The notes below the pieces were generated by a model. That model saw nothing but the letters and a program-made list of their open reading frames with translations. It was not told the DNA's origin and searched no databases. Shown in pieces: positions 20,757 to 30,225 of a stretch of 64,000 nucleotides of DNA. This DNA comes from Pseudomonas massiliensis (GTDB lineage: Bacteria; Pseudomonadota; Gammaproteobacteria; Pseudomonadales; Pseudomonadaceae): NCBI RefSeq assembly GCF_000826105.1, contig NZ_CCYK01000005.1:496001-560000 (forward strand), written 5' to 3'. The position numbers were made by a program, and so were the translations under genes. Position 1 is the stretch's first letter. Each line of letters begins with the position of its first letter.

Positions 20757-21566
20757 ATGGACAAGTACGTAGTGTTCGGCAATCCCATCGGCCACAGCAA
20801 GTCGCCGGCCATCCACAGGTGGTTCGCCGAACAGACTGGGCAACGCATGGAGTACAGCCCGTTGCTCGCTCCGCTGGACGGTTTCGCCGATGCGGCCCGG
20901 GCTTTCTTCGTCGAGGGTCTGGGCGCGAACGTCACCGTGCCTTTCAAGGAGCAAGCCTGGCAACTGTGCGACGTTCTGACGCCTCGCGCCGAGCGAGCCG
21001 GGGCGGTCAACATGCTTAGCCGCCTGGACGATGGGCGCCTGCGCGGAGACAACACCGACGGCGAGGGGCTGGTCAGCGACTTGCTGAACAATGGCGTAGA
21101 CCTGAAAGGCGCACGCATTCTGCTGCTTGGCGCGGGCGGAGCCGCCCGCGGCGTGATCGAGCCTCTGCTGGAACAGCGCCCCGCGCAGCTGGCCGTCGCC
21201 AACCGCACCCCGGAAAAGGCTCAAGTCCTGGCGCAAGCATTCGCTGAACTCGGGCCGGTCGATGCGCTTTCCCTCGAGCACTTGGAAGGCCCAATGGACC
21301 TGATCATCAATGCCACTGCCGCAAGCCTGGCCGGAGAGGTTCCGCCGCTGCCTGCATCAGTGATCGCGGCCGGTCGTACAGTGTGCTACGACATGATGTA
21401 CAGCGCCGGCCAGACACCTTTCAACGCTTGGGCTCAGGCCCAGGGCGCGTCCAGGACCATCGATGGGCTGGGCATGCTGGTGGAACAGGCCGCGGTGGCC
21501 TTCCGGTATTGGCGAGGCGTCGAGGTCGCTACTGCTCCGGTCCTCGCCGCGCTGCGCGGTTTGTAG
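20757..21566 (+). CDS. aroE: Shikimate dehydrogenase (NADP+)
   Basis: A 269-residue enzyme reducing 3-dehydroshikimate to shikimate in aromatic amino acid synthesis. Substrate-binding residues are in [13 protein letters not shown], the catalytic Lys in NVTVPFKE, and the NADP-binding loop in [12 protein letters not shown] followed by ANRTPEKA. The Asp of the GDNTDGEG segment is intact. Gene order hemF-aroE is standard in Pseudomonas. Confidence 0.96.
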   Translation: MDKYVVFGNPIGHSKSPAIHRWFAEQTGQRMEYSPLLAPLDGFADAARAFFVEGLGANVTVPFKEQAWQLCDVLTPRAERAGAVNMLSRLDDGRLRGDNTDGEGLVSDLLNNGVDLKGARILLLGAGGAARGVIEPLLEQRPAQLAVANRTPEKAQVLAQAFAELGPVDALSLEHLEGPMDLIINATAASLAGEVPPLPASVIAAGRTVCYDMMYSAGQTPFNAWAQAQGASRTIDGLGMLVEQAAVAFRYWRGVEVATAPVLAALRGL

Positions 21567-21573
21567 GGGCCGC

Positions 21574-21594
21574 GAAGCCGTCATGTGCGGCTTC
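21574..21594 (+). terminator. Probable aroE terminator
   Basis: GAAGCCG (21574-21580) pairs with CGGCTTC (21588-21594) with a seven-base loop, followed by TGTTT, eight bases after the aroE stop. Confidence 0.5.
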
Positions 21595-21638
21595 TGTTTC
21601 CAAGAGCGACGATTCCAGCCCGCATCCAATGGCCTGTT

Positions 21639-21655
21639 CGCCAGCTTCGCTGGCG
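21639..21655. repeat. REP-like hairpin between convergent genes
   Basis: CGCCAGC (21639-21645), loop TTC, GCTGGCG (21649-21655), just outside the choX stop. The GCCAGC...GCTGGC core recurs at 37793-37808, also in a 3' intergenic position, and resembles Pseudomonas REP hairpins. It may act as a bidirectional terminator. Confidence 0.45.
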
Positions 21656-22576
21656 CTATAACCCCTTCGTAACGACGGGCAGGGCTTCCTTGCCGTCTGC
21701 GGTCTTGACACCTTTGAGCCATGCCTCGAGCACCTCGGGGTGGGCTTTGAGCCAGGCCCTGGCCGCTTCGCCATTGCTGATCTTCTTGTCGACCACCTCG
21801 GCCATCACGGCGTTTTCCATGTCCAGGGTGAATCGCATCTGACTAAGGAAACGGGCAACTTCCGGGCAGGCTTGAGCGTAGCCGTTGCGCGTCACCGTAT
21901 AGACCGAACCGCTGTCGCCGAAATACGCCTCACCCCCGGTGAGGTAATGCATCTTGAGCTTTACGTTCATAGGATGAGGCGTCCACCCCAGGAAAGTGAT
22001 GAAGCGCTGTTTCTTCACTGCCCTGTCTACTTCCGCGAGCATGGCTTGTTCGCTGGACTCCACCAGCTTCCATTGCCCCAGGTCGAAGTCGTTCTTCTTG
22101 ATCATGTCCTGGATGGACTGGTTGGCCGGCGCGCCCGAGCCGATGCCGTAGACTTTGCGATCGAATTTTTCGGCGAAGCGATTCAGGTCCTTGAAGTCAT
22201 GTACGCCCGCAGCATAGACATAGTCCGGTACCGCGAGAGTGAACTCGGTGCCTTCGAGGTTCTTCGCCAGGCGGGTCACTTTGCCCGTAGCGATGAACTG
22301 GTCATCGAACCCCTTCTGTGCCGGCATCCAATTGCCCAGGAATACGTCTACCTGGCCGTCCCGCAAACCGCCATAGATGATCGGTACCGCCAGTGAGTCG
22401 ACTTTGGCGGAATAGCCCATGGTTTCGAGTACTAGGCCGGCCAGGGCATTGGTGGCAGCGATGTCGCTCCAACCCGGGTCCGCCATCCGTACCGGGCTGC
22501 AGGCGTCGGCGGCTTGGACCGAGAGACTCGCCCCGGTCAGGCTGGCGAGCAGGATCATCGTGGTCAAGGACTTCAT
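21656..22576 (-). CDS. choX: Choline ABC transporter substrate-binding protein
   Basis: A 306-residue periplasmic binding protein from ATG 22574-22576, with a signal peptide (about residues 1-22, ending SVQAADAC). The sequence ADPGWSDIAATNALAGLVLETMGY, GNWMPA and FLGWTPHPMN is characteristic of OpuAC/ChoX-like choline and betaine binders, with Trp and Tyr for a cation-pi box. Its start overlaps the betC stop (ATGA), so choline-sulfate cleavage and choline capture are coupled. No ATP-binding or permease partner lies nearby, so it must use components encoded elsewhere. Confidence 0.86.
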   Translation of the reverse strand: MKSLTTMILLASLTGASLSVQAADACSPVRMADPGWSDIAATNALAGLVLETMGYSAKVDSLAVPIIYGGLRDGQVDVFLGNWMPAQKGFDDQFIATGKVTRLAKNLEGTEFTLAVPDYVYAAGVHDFKDLNRFAEKFDRKVYGIGSGAPANQSIQDMIKKNDFDLGQWKLVESSEQAMLAEVDRAVKKQRFITFLGWTPHPMNVKLKMHYLTGGEAYFGDSGSVYTVTRNGYAQACPEVARFLSQMRFTLDMENAVMAEVVDKKISNGEAARAWLKAHPEVLEAWLKGVKTADGKEALPVVTKGL

Positions 22577-24129
22577 GGTCTTCCCCCTTCGTTTTCGTTT
22601 GAGTGGCAGGGTTGCGGAAAACGCGCCTTGCGCTCCAGATCGTCCAGGTCGATGTGGTTGCGCATGTATTGCTGACTGGCATCTACCAGAGGCTGGTGAT
22701 CCCAGCTCTTCAGCGTACCCAAGGCCAAGGCCTGGGCGACGAACCGGCGGCGACGCTGGCTCGCCAGAACCTGGCGGTGGATCTGTGGAATGTCCCATCT
22801 GGCCCGCGCTTCGTCGAGAAAGGTGTCGAATACCTGGGCATAGTCGGGCGAGCCCGCCAGGTTCTCCCGTTCAGCCGGGTCGTTGACTAGGTGATAGAGC
22901 AGGCAAGGGTCGGCTTCACTGTAGATGAATTTGTAATCGCCCCGCCGAATCATCATCAGCGGGCTGGTGGTGCCTTCGGCCATGTATTCGCCATACACCT
23001 CGTCGTGGCCCTGCTCGCCGCGCAGATGGGGCATCAGCGAGCGTCCGTCCAAGGGAAGCCCTGGCTCGGCTTGCCCTCCGGCCAGTTCCACCAAGGTCGG
23101 CAACAGGTCGACCGTGGAGATGCTGGCGTCAACCCGGGCTGCTGGAAATTGCCCAGGCGCCCAGATGAACAATGGCACCCGGGCGGCCATCTCGAACCAA
23201 TGCATCTTGTACCAGAGGCCGCGCTCGCCCAGCATGTCGCCATGGTCGCCGCTGAACACGATCACGGTGTCGTCAAGCAAACCTGTCGCTTCCAGCACGG
23301 TCACCAGCTCGCCTACCTGATCGTCGATGTAACTACAGGCGCCGAAGTAAGCGCGCCGTGCGTCGCGGACCTTATGTTCGGGCAAGGGCTTGCCCCAGAG
23401 GTCATAAACCTTGAGCAGCCGTTGCGAATGGGGGTCTTGCGCCTCCTGGGGAACAAGGTTTCGGGGCAGCGGAATCTCCGTATCGGCGTACCGATTCCAG
23501 TAAGCCTGGGGAATCGCATAGGGGTCGTGCGGGTGAGTCATGGACACCGTGAGGCAGAAGGGCCGGCCGTCTGCCTTGCGAACATGGTCATAAAGGTACT
23601 GCCGCGCCCGGAAGACCACTTCCTCGTCGAAATCCAGCTGGTTGGTACGCACACAAGGGCCAGCTTGCAGCACCGACGACATGTTGTGGTACCAGCTTGG
23701 CCGGGTATCCGGTTCATCCCAGTTCACTGCCCACCCATAATCGGCCGGGTAGATGTCACTGGTGAGCCGCTCTTCATAGCCATGAAGTTGGTCCGGACCA
23801 CAAAAGTGCATCTTTCCACTCAATGCAGTGTGGTAGCCCAGGCGGCGCAAGTAATGAGCGTAGGTAGGCGTATCCGCGGGAAACTCCGCTGCGTTGTCAT
23901 AGGCGCCGATACGGCTGGGCAACTGACCGCTGACCAATGTGAAGCGTGAGGGCGCGCATAGCGGGCTGTTGCAGTAGGCGGAGTCGAATACTACCGCCTC
24001 CTTCGCCAATCGCGTCAGATGAGGCAGCTTGAGCACGGAGGGTCCATGGAACGGCATCAGCGGAGCGGCCATCTGATCGGCCATGATGAACAGGATGTTC
24101 TTGCGCTTCGTCGAAGTCCGGCGTTCCAT
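22573..24129 (-). CDS. betC: Choline-sulfatase
   Basis: A 518-residue sulfatase hydrolysing choline-O-sulfate to choline and sulfate, linking osmoprotection with carbon and sulfur supply. NILFIMADQM (residues 11-20) carries the metal-binding Asp. The sulfatase signature CAPSR (58-62) has Cys58, the residue converted to formylglycine. Later motifs include VFSGDHGDMLGERGLW and the BetC-type C-terminus with LASQRRRRFVAQAL. No signal peptide is seen, consistent with a cytoplasmic enzyme. AAGGAGCCTCT precedes the ATG. Divergent from a LysR gene of the matching type. Confidence 0.95.
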   Translation of the reverse strand: MERRTSTKRKNILFIMADQMAAPLMPFHGPSVLKLPHLTRLAKEAVVFDSAYCNSPLCAPSRFTLVSGQLPSRIGAYDNAAEFPADTPTYAHYLRRLGYHTALSGKMHFCGPDQLHGYEERLTSDIYPADYGWAVNWDEPDTRPSWYHNMSSVLQAGPCVRTNQLDFDEEVVFRARQYLYDHVRKADGRPFCLTVSMTHPHDPYAIPQAYWNRYADTEIPLPRNLVPQEAQDPHSQRLLKVYDLWGKPLPEHKVRDARRAYFGACSYIDDQVGELVTVLEATGLLDDTVIVFSGDHGDMLGERGLWYKMHWFEMAARVPLFIWAPGQFPAARVDASISTVDLLPTLVELAGGQAEPGLPLDGRSLMPHLRGEQGHDEVYGEYMAEGTTSPLMMIRRGDYKFIYSEADPCLLYHLVNDPAERENLAGSPDYAQVFDTFLDEARARWDIPQIHRQVLASQRRRRFVAQALALGTLKSWDHQPLVDASQQYMRNHIDLDDLERKARFPQPCHSNENEGGRP

Positions 24130-24226
24130 AGAGGCTCCTTATGCCAACTTGTTTTGGTTCAGGATGGGCTTCGTCTCGTGGGGCCGTAAATCCCGTTGGG
24201 CCTAATGACTAGGATAAGTAAGCCTT

Positions 24227-25135
24227 ATGTTTGATCGCCTGGGTACCTTATCGCTGGATACGTTGCGCACCTTCGAATCAGCCGCTCGCCAGCGCAGTTT
24301 CACCGCGGCGGCCATGGAGCTAGGCACCACGCAGCCAGCCATCAGCCAGCAAATCAAGCGTTTGGAAGAGCAACTGCAACTGCGCCTGTTCGATCGGGTA
24401 TACCGCGGTATCACCCTGACCGAAGCTGGTGAATGCTTGTTTCAGCATGTCAGCGATGGCCTGGGTAGCCTGGAGCAAGGGTTGCTGGAGGCGACCAGCC
24501 GGGGACAGCGGGAGGTCTTGCAGGTAGCCACTGACTTCGCCTTCGCGGCGTACTGGTTGATGCCACGGCTGCACCGCTTTCACCAGGCCCACCCCCAAGT
24601 CGACGTGAGTATCGTCACGGGCGAGCGCATGCACGGCATGCTACGCAGCGATACGGACATCGCTATCCAGTTCGGTGACGGCCGCTTTCCCGGCCATGGA
24701 CAAAGCCATTGGTTGTTCAACGAAGAGGTGTTTCCGGTTTGCAGCCCCAGCCTGCTCAAGGAAATCGCGCTGCCCTTGCCTTTGCCCGCCCTGCCCCGGC
24801 TACCCTTGCTGCATCTGCGCAGCAACCAGGCCAATCGCTGGTTCGATTGGGAGCGACTGTTCCGGGCCGTAGGCATTGCGGTAACCCCCATGGCCGGTCA
24901 ATTGCGCTTCGATAACTACACCTTGCTCATCCAGGCCGCCATTGGTGGCCAAGGGGTAGCCATCGGTTGGCGCCACCTGGTGGACGATCTTATCGCCCAG
25001 GGCTTGCTCTGCCGGCCAGTCGCCGAAAGCGTGCGCTCGGAATTGGGTTATTCCTTATGGCTACCCCAACGCAAACGACGCGGGCGCATGATCGATCACT
25101 TCGTCGATTGGCTGTTGGCGGAGCGCCTGGCATGA
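24227..25135 (+). CDS. LysR regulator of choline-sulfate utilisation
   Basis: A 302-residue LysR protein with the helix-turn-helix at residues 8-67 (LRTFESAARQRSFTAAAMEL, QPAISQQIKRLEEQL) and an effector domain of the GcvA-like subgroup. It is divergent from betC with 97 bases between starts, the arrangement of the choline-sulfate transcription factor family. It probably activates betC-choX in response to choline or its sulfate ester. Its stop codon overlaps the start of the next gene (ATGA). Confidence 0.86.
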   Translation: MFDRLGTLSLDTLRTFESAARQRSFTAAAMELGTTQPAISQQIKRLEEQLQLRLFDRVYRGITLTEAGECLFQHVSDGLGSLEQGLLEATSRGQREVLQVATDFAFAAYWLMPRLHRFHQAHPQVDVSIVTGERMHGMLRSDTDIAIQFGDGRFPGHGQSHWLFNEEVFPVCSPSLLKEIALPLPLPALPRLPLLHLRSNQANRWFDWERLFRAVGIAVTPMAGQLRFDNYTLLIQAAIGGQGVAIGWRHLVDDLIAQGLLCRPVAESVRSELGYSLWLPQRKRRGRMIDHFVDWLLAERLA

Positions 25136-25623
25136 ACCCTGAAGCCAAGGCCGGTGACTGGACAATCGAAGCGCGGGCTTTTCGGCTCGTCCGTTGGTGC
25201 AGTCATAATTTCTGGGTCTTGCGAGGGCCGGACGGTACCTGGCACGGGGAATTGCATGGCCTGGCCACTGACCGACGCAACGGACGCCCGGTGCCTATCG
25301 GGTATGCTCGCTGGCATGGGCTGCAAGCCTGGCATTTCCAGCCTGGCCAGGCCTGGACCCTGTGCAGGCCCGCCCAGCCCAGGATCGCGGTGGTGCAAGG
25401 TAATGCCAGCGACATCCTTGAGCGCTGGAACCGGGCCGTGGCGATGGTGGCTCAGATCAACCGGCTGGATCTGGACTACCCCCGCTGCGGCCTGGGATGG
25501 CGAGGGAAATGGGCCAACAGCAACTCCATCTTCAGCTACCTAGGACGGGCGATGGGGGTTACGCCGCCCCGCTTTGTCGGCCTATGGCAACCGGGACTGG
25601 ACCGTCCAATCATGCCAGCCTGA
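25132..25623 (+). CDS. Conserved hypothetical protein coupled to the LysR gene
   Basis: A 163-residue protein starting at ATG 25132, which overlaps the LysR stop by four bases, so it is translated by coupling. No signal peptide or membrane segment. Visible conserved-looking pieces are HNFWVLRGPDGTWHGELHG (about residues 23-41), ATDRRNGRPVPIGYARWHGL and WANSNSIFSYLGRAMGV (about 128-144). From memory, pseudomonad proteins with an ELHGLATDR...NSNS pattern exist without assigned function. The NSNS pattern loosely recalls some NlpC/P60-like folds, but I see no clear catalytic Cys/His pair. Function unknown. Confidence 0.7.
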   Translation: MNPEAKAGDWTIEARAFRLVRWCSHNFWVLRGPDGTWHGELHGLATDRRNGRPVPIGYARWHGLQAWHFQPGQAWTLCRPAQPRIAVVQGNASDILERWNRAVAMVAQINRLDLDYPRCGLGWRGKWANSNSIFSYLGRAMGVTPPRFVGLWQPGLDRPIMPA

Positions 25624-25629
25624 AGTGGC

Positions 25630-26091
25630 TCAATTCAGCACGCCGTTGAGAATCTCATAGACGATGCCCGTACCGACGGCGATCAGCACCACGTCTGTGC
25701 CCAGCCGGCGCCATTCGTAGCCATCGTAGTGCGGTAGATGAGCCAGCGCGGCGCGATCGAGACGGTGGCCATAACCCGGCGGCAGAGGTCGGCCCTTGGC
25801 AATCTGGATACCGGGTGGCAAGGGGGTGCCGCGGCCAAAGTCGGTGCGGTGCTCACGGATGCTATCGCGCACCGGGCCAAAGTCTTGTGGCGGGCGACCA
25901 CCCTTGGCCTGCTTTCCGGCCTGGCCCGGTTGGCCATTCTGACCATGGGCATTGCCGTGGCCGTTGCCCTGGCCATGCTGCTGCGGGCCCCCGTGCTGGT
26001 CGTCCGGGCCGGGAGCGGCCTCGGCCAGGGGCAAGCCCAAGGCGATGAAAGCGCCTAGTGCGGCGGCGATGAGCGAACGGGGAGCATGCAT
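25630..26091 (-). CDS. RcnB/CigR-family periplasmic protein
   Basis: A 153-residue exported protein with a signal peptide (1-25, ending LAEAAPG). A long Gly/His/Gln-rich low-complexity stretch (about 26-66) follows, and then a conserved RcnB-like C-terminal domain with LPPGIQIAKGRPLPPGYG and a final hydrophobic segment (VVLIAVGTGIVYEILNGVL). The family includes RcnB, tied to nickel/cobalt homeostasis, and CigR, an anti-virulence regulator; the role here is not established. The His-rich region could bind metal. Start at 26089-26091 is chosen because the signal peptide follows directly. Confidence 0.8.
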   Translation of the reverse strand: MHAPRSLIAAALGAFIALGLPLAEAAPGPDDQHGGPQQHGQGNGHGNAHGQNGQPGQAGKQAKGGRPPQDFGPVRDSIREHRTDFGRGTPLPPGIQIAKGRPLPPGYGHRLDRAALAHLPHYDGYEWRRLGTDVVLIAVGTGIVYEILNGVLN

Positions 26092-26109
26092 GGGGGGATC
26101 CTCTACGAC

Positions 26110-26134
26110 AAAAAAGGGAGCGAACATCGCTCCC
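26110..26134 (-). terminator. Rho-independent terminator of trpBA
   Basis: Reading on the reverse strand, GGGAGCGA (26134-26127) and TCGCTCCC (26123-26116) form an 8-bp stem with a three-base loop, followed by six T residues (26115-26110). It lies 56 bases after the trpA stop. Confidence 0.8.
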
Positions 26135-26190
26135 TTGTTCTTGCCGATTAGTCTGTCAAAACCGTAGGCAATTCCTCTGTATCAGGAACT

Positions 26191-27006
26191 TTACCTTGGG
26201 GTTCGAGCACTGCGTACGCCCTCGGCCAACGCCCCGCACAGGCTGAGTACGTCATCGACTGCCTGGGCTGGGCTAGGCGCCTGGGCGATCTTGTCCACTA
26301 GTGCCGAACCCACGACCACGCCGTCGGCCAACCGGGCGATGGCAGCAGCCTGCTCGGGCGTGCGAATGCCGAAGCCCACGCTTATTGGCAGCGAAGTATG
26401 CCTGCGCAGGCGTGCAATGGCGGCGCTGACCTGGTCACTGGTAGCTGAGCCGGCGCCAGTTACTCCGGCTACGGATACGTAGTAGACGAACCCGGAGCTA
26501 CGCTCGAGTACGCGTGGCAAGCGGCTGTCATCCGTGGTAGGGGTGGTCAGGCGGATGAAGTCGATTCCGGCCGACTGGGCCGGGGTTGCCAGTTCAGCGT
26601 CGTGCTCCGGCGGCAGGTCGACGATGATCAAGCCATCCACACCAGCTTCCCGCGCCTGGGCCACGAAAGCCTCGACGCCGAAGCGGTGGATCGGATTGTA
26701 GTAACCCATCAGCACCAGCGGCGTGGTGGTGTCCGTTTCCCGGAATGCGCGGACCATGTCCAGGGTTTTGAGCAGGGTCTGGCCAGCGGCCAGGGCGCGC
26801 AGGGTCGCCAGCTGGATAGCGACGCCGTCCGCCATGGGATCGGTGAACGGCATGCCCAGCTCGATCACATCGGCACCGGCGGCGGGCAGGCCCTTGAGAA
26901 TCTGCAAGGAAGCGTCGTAGCCCGGGTCACCGGCGGTTACGAAGGTCACCAGGGCGGCGCGGCCTTCGGCCTTGACCTGGGCGAAGCGTTGTTCGAGACG
27001 GCTCAT
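26191..27006 (-). CDS. trpA: Tryptophan synthase alpha subunit
   Basis: A 271-residue TIM-barrel subunit that cleaves indole-3-glycerol phosphate to indole and glyceraldehyde-3-phosphate. [12 protein letters not shown], the catalytic Glu in [15 protein letters not shown] and its downstream Asp, and the phosphate-binding [11 protein letters not shown] are intact. Its start overlaps the trpB stop by four bases (ATGA), and indole is channelled to TrpB in the complex. It is followed by a strong terminator. Confidence 0.97.
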   Translation of the reverse strand: MSRLEQRFAQVKAEGRAALVTFVTAGDPGYDASLQILKGLPAAGADVIELGMPFTDPMADGVAIQLATLRALAAGQTLLKTLDMVRAFRETDTTTPLVLMGYYNPIHRFGVEAFVAQAREAGVDGLIIVDLPPEHDAELATPAQSAGIDFIRLTTPTTDDSRLPRVLERSSGFVYYVSVAGVTGAGSATSDQVSAAIARLRRHTSLPISVGFGIRTPEQAAAIARLADGVVVGSALVDKIAQAPSPAQAVDDVLSLCGALAEGVRSARTPR

Positions 27007-28220
27007 GCCTGGGCCTCCTGGGCGGCCATGTGGTTCATTACAGTTTGCATGTCTTTGTCACCCCGACCGGAGAGGCATACCACCATCAAGTGGTCCCTGG
27101 GCAAGGTGGGCGCGCGGCGAATGGCTTCGGCCAGGGCGTGAGCGGTCTCCAGGGCCGGAATGATGCCTTCGGTTCGGCAGGTGAGATGGAAGGCTGCCAG
27201 GGCTTCGTCATCGGTGATGCTGACGTACTGCACCCGCTTGATCTCGTGCAACCAGGCATGCTCCGGCCCGATGCCAGGGTAGTCCAGCCCCGCCGAGATG
27301 GAGTGCGCGTCCGTGATCTGGCCATCGGTGTCTTGAAGCAGATAGGTGCGGTTGCCGTGGAGCACGCCCGGTACGCCGCCATTGAGGCTGGCGGCGTGCT
27401 TGTCGGTATCGACGCCATGCCCCCCGGCCTCGACACCGATGATTTCGACACTGGCGTCGTCCAGAAATGGGTGGAACAGCCCCATGGCGTTGGAACCGCC
27501 ACCCACGCAGGCGATCAGGCTGTCTGGCAGACGGCCTTCCTTCTCCTGCAGCTGCTCGCGGGTTTCCTTGCCGATGATGGACTGGAAGTCACGCACCATC
27601 GCCGGGTACGGATGCGGGCCGGCGACTGTTCCGATGAGGTAGAAGGTGTCTTCCACATTGGTGACCCAGTCGCGCAGAGCCTCGTTCATCGCGTCCTTCA
27701 AGGTACCGGTGCCGGCGGTCACCGGAACGATCTGGGCACCGAGCAGGCGCATGCGGAATACGTTAGCCTGCTGCCGCTCGATATCGGTGGCACCCATGTA
27801 GATCACGCAAGGCAAGCCGAAGCGCGCCGCCACGGTGGCAGTGGCCACGCCATGCATGCCCGCGCCGGTTTCGGCAATCAGGCGCTTCTTGCCCATGCGC
27901 TTGGCCAGCAGCACCTGGCCTATGCAGTTGTTCACCTTGTGGGCGCCGGTATGGTTGAGCTCTTCGCGCTTGAAGTAGATCTTGGCGCCGCCGCAGTGCT
28001 CGGTCAGCCGCTCGGCGTAATACAGTGGGTTGGGCCGGCCAATGTAGTCGCGCTGGAAATACGCCAGCTGTTCGAGAAACGTCGGGTCCTGCTTGGCGGC
28101 CTCGTATTCACGAGCCAGGTCCAGCACGAGGGGCATCAGGGTTTCAGCGACGTAGCGGCCGCCGAAGGCGCCGAACAAGCCGTTGGCGTCGGGGCCGTTG
28201 CGCAGGGTTTGAGCGGTCAT
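27003..28220 (-). CDS. trpB: Tryptophan synthase beta subunit
   Basis: A 405-residue PLP enzyme condensing indole with serine. The PLP lysine is in [14 protein letters not shown], the phosphate loop in [10 protein letters not shown], and [13 protein letters not shown] and [13 protein letters not shown] are standard. The ATG at 28218-28220 gives the usual [20 protein letters not shown]; the frame is open upstream but crosses the trpI promoter. In P. putida and P. aeruginosa trpBA is activated by TrpI bound with indoleglycerol phosphate, and the divergent trpI is present. Confidence 0.97.
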   Translation of the reverse strand: MTAQTLRNGPDANGLFGAFGGRYVAETLMPLVLDLAREYEAAKQDPTFLEQLAYFQRDYIGRPNPLYYAERLTEHCGGAKIYFKREELNHTGAHKVNNCIGQVLLAKRMGKKRLIAETGAGMHGVATATVAARFGLPCVIYMGATDIERQQANVFRMRLLGAQIVPVTAGTGTLKDAMNEALRDWVTNVEDTFYLIGTVAGPHPYPAMVRDFQSIIGKETREQLQEKEGRLPDSLIACVGGGSNAMGLFHPFLDDASVEIIGVEAGGHGVDTDKHAASLNGGVPGVLHGNRTYLLQDTDGQITDAHSISAGLDYPGIGPEHAWLHEIKRVQYVSITDDEALAAFHLTCRTEGIIPALETAHALAEAIRRAPTLPRDHLMVVCLSGRGDKDMQTVMNHMAAQEAQA

Positions 28221-28302
28221 GGGAGCTTTTCCGAAGCGAGGACAGATGCCTAGACTGTAGCCGCGACAGGCGCTGCTGAAAACCGATAAGATTGCAGCAA
28301 CC

Positions 28303-28319
28303 TGTAAGGAAATCTCACA
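28303..28319. promoter_or_regulatory. Candidate TrpI binding site
   Basis: TGTAAG (28303-28308), five bases, CTCACA (28314-28319): an inverted repeat with one mismatch and LysR T-N11-A character, immediately before the trpI start in the 103-base trpB/trpI gap. The assignment follows the known TrpI regulation of trpBA. Confidence 0.5.
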
Positions 28320-28323
28320 GATC

Positions 28324-29244
28324 ATGACCCGCCACCTGCCCTCGCTCAATGGTCTGCGCGCGTTCGAGGCCACTGCTCGCCTGGGTAGCCTGACCCAGGC
28401 GGCGCGGCACTTGAATGTCACCCATGGCGCCATCAGCCGTCAGCTGAAATTGCTGGAAGCTGAGCTAGGGGTAGCCTTGTTCAGCAAGGAAGGGCGCGGC
28501 CTCAGGCTGACCGACGCCGGGCTACGCTTGCGCGACGCATGCAGTCAGGCATTCGACAGCCTGCGTACCGCCTGCGCCGAGCTGGCTGCCGATCAGGCCG
28601 ACGCCCCCTTTGTGTTGGGGTGTTCGGGAAGTTTGTTGGCCCGCTGGTTCATTCCGCGCCTGGGGCGCTTGAACGCGGACTTGCCCGACCTGCGTTTGCA
28701 TTTATCGGCCGGGGAAGGCGATCTCGACCCTCAAAGCCCGAGCCTGGATGCCTTGCTGGTGTATGCCCAGCCGCCCTGGCCGGCCGAGGTACAGGTACAT
28801 GAGCTATTGGCGGAGCGCGTAGGGCCAGTGGTCAGCCCCCACTACCGAGGCTGCGCCGCCCTGCTCGGAGCGCCGCCCACGGCGGTCTTCGGGGAAACCT
28901 TGCTGCAGACCGATTCGCGGCCACAGGCCTGGCCGGCCTGGGCACGGGCCCATGACCTGGATAGTGCAGGGCTGAAGTTCAGCCAGCGCTTCGAGCACTT
29001 GTACTATCTGCTCGAAGCTGCGGTGGCTGGCTTGGGTGTGGCGATCGCACCCCACGCCCTGGTAGCGGACGACCTTCAGGCGGGGCGGTTGGTCGCCCCT
29101 TGGGGGTTCAGCCAGACGACAGCCAGCCTGATGCTGTGGGTGCCACGCAGGCGCGCCGGCTCCCGGGCCGAGCGCTTGGCCGAGTGGCTACGCCAGGAGC
29201 TGGCGCGGCAAGCGGATCAGTGGGAGCGCTTGCAGAGCAGGTAG
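28324..29244 (+). CDS. trpI: LysR-type activator of trpBA
   Basis: A 306-residue LysR protein with the N-terminal helix-turn-helix [20 protein letters not shown] and [19 protein letters not shown]. It is divergent from trpBA, as in all fluorescent pseudomonads, where TrpI activates trpBA with indoleglycerol phosphate and represses itself. It is slightly longer at the C-terminus than some TrpI proteins; its last 28 bases overlap the convergent DUF883 gene. Confidence 0.93.
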   Translation: MTRHLPSLNGLRAFEATARLGSLTQAARHLNVTHGAISRQLKLLEAELGVALFSKEGRGLRLTDAGLRLRDACSQAFDSLRTACAELAADQADAPFVLGCSGSLLARWFIPRLGRLNADLPDLRLHLSAGEGDLDPQSPSLDALLVYAQPPWPAEVQVHELLAERVGPVVSPHYRGCAALLGAPPTAVFGETLLQTDSRPQAWPAWARAHDLDSAGLKFSQRFEHLYYLLEAAVAGLGVAIAPHALVADDLQAGRLVAPWGFSQTTASLMLWVPRRRAGSRAERLAEWLRQELARQADQWERLQSR

Positions 29245-29543
29245 GCGGCGAGCAGGCCGACGGCACCGATGGCGATGCCAGCAGTGGTCAGCGGATGTTC
29301 CTGAGCGTATTCCTTGGTGGCCAGGCTGGTTTCACGGGTTTTCACCTTGACGTCTTCATAGACGTCGGCCAGCAGGCTGCGCGAATGCTTGAGCGCGGTT
29401 TCAGCGTTCGCCTTCAGTGCTTTCAAGGTCTTGCGCGATTCTTCCGAAGCATCGCCCTTAAGGCTTTCCAAAGAGCGCAGCAGGCTTTCGATTTCAGCTT
29501 CCATGCTTTGCAGCGAGGCTTTACGCAGCGAGGTATTGGCCAT
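29217..29543 (-). CDS. DUF883/ElaB-YqjD family membrane-anchored protein
   Basis: A 108-residue protein with a long amphipathic, probably coiled-coil region (residues 10-75, rich in Leu, Glu, Lys and Ala) and one C-terminal membrane helix ([17 protein letters not shown]) ending CKRSH. This is the E. coli ElaB/YqjD architecture. Those proteins anchor to the inner membrane, and YqjD has been reported to bind ribosomes in stationary phase. Convergent with trpI, overlapping it by 28 bases. Function here is by family only. Confidence 0.85.
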   Translation of the reverse strand: MANTSLRKASLQSMEAEIESLLRSLESLKGDASEESRKTLKALKANAETALKHSRSLLADVYEDVKVKTRETSLATKEYAQEHPLTTAGIAIGAVGLLAAYLLCKRSH

Positions 29544-29697
29544 GGTTCACTCCTGGCGGATGGTTGCGGTGTTTAGGTCCGACTGCGCCGCTTCGTAAAA
29601 GTGCGGCGACTCTGAACTTTTGACCCTGCTCTGCGCACAGATGTAAACGGAGCCATCAGCATTGCCGATGGTACTGCCACTGACCGAGGAGCTGCAT

Positions 29698-29913
29698 ATG
29701 AGCGACCATCACACGTACAAGAAAGTGGACCTGGTAGGTTCTTCCACCGTCAGCATCGATGATGCGATCAAGAATGCCATCGCCGAAGCGGCCAAGACCA
29801 TTCAGAACCTGGAGTGGTTCGAAGTGACCGAAACCCGCGGCCACATAGAAAACGGCCAGGTCGGGCACTTCCAGGTCACATTGAAGGTAGGCTTCCGTAT
29901 CACCAATAGCTGA
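29698..29913 (+). CDS. Dodecin (flavin-binding protein)
   Basis: A 71-residue dodecin, which forms a hollow dodecamer storing flavin. YKKVDLVGSSTVSIDDAIKNAI, the flavin-stacking Trp in NLEWFEVTETRGHI and FQVTLKVGFRI match the family over the full length. The start at 29698 follows GAGGAGC and excludes an unrelated upstream extension. A weak AlgU-like -35 (GAACTT at 29614) lies upstream, but its -10 is poor. Confidence 0.93.
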   Translation: MSDHHTYKKVDLVGSSTVSIDDAIKNAIAEAAKTIQNLEWFEVTETRGHIENGQVGHFQVTLKVGFRITNS

Positions 29914-29996
29914 GTGGCACCTGGAAGCCACCTGCATCGAGCACTGGGCCGCCCCGGCGCCTGACTGGTTTGAATCGACTCAAAGGAACCTGAACG

Positions 29997-30218
29997 ATGA
30001 AACGATTGATGTTGGCAACGCTCCTCATGGGGCTGGCGGGCAGCGCTCTGGCCGCGGGCAAGCCCTGCGATGAACTCAAAAGCGAAATCGACGCGAAGAT
30101 CAAGGCAAAGGGCGCAGCCAGCTACACCCTGGAGGTAGTAGACAAGGGCAGTGCGGCCGACGGCAAGGTGGTCGGGACGTGCGAAGGTGGTACCAAGGAA
30201 ATCGTCTACAAGCGGTAG
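29997..30218 (+). CDS. DUF1161 small periplasmic protein (copy 1)
   Basis: A 73-residue protein with a signal peptide (1-20, ending SALAAG) and a mature part of about 53 residues: CDELKSEIDAKIKAKG, YTLEVV, then VVGTCEGGTKEIVYKR. The two mature cysteines probably form a disulfide. A paralog with the same pattern is at 31861-32112. Pseudomonads carry these near osmC; the function is unknown, and a periplasmic location is inferred. Confidence 0.85.
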   Translation: MKRLMLATLLMGLAGSALAAGKPCDELKSEIDAKIKAKGAASYTLEVVDKGSAADGKVVGTCEGGTKEIVYKR

Positions 30219-30225
30219 CCGCTTC

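Noticed and set aside
27030..28253. 407-codon forward frame opposite trpB
   Set aside because: Antisense to trpB and extends across the trpB/trpI promoter; no recognisable protein.
29614..29641. AlgU promoter before dodecin
   Set aside because: The GAACTT -35 is good, but the correctly spaced -10 (ACAGA) matches only three of five positions.
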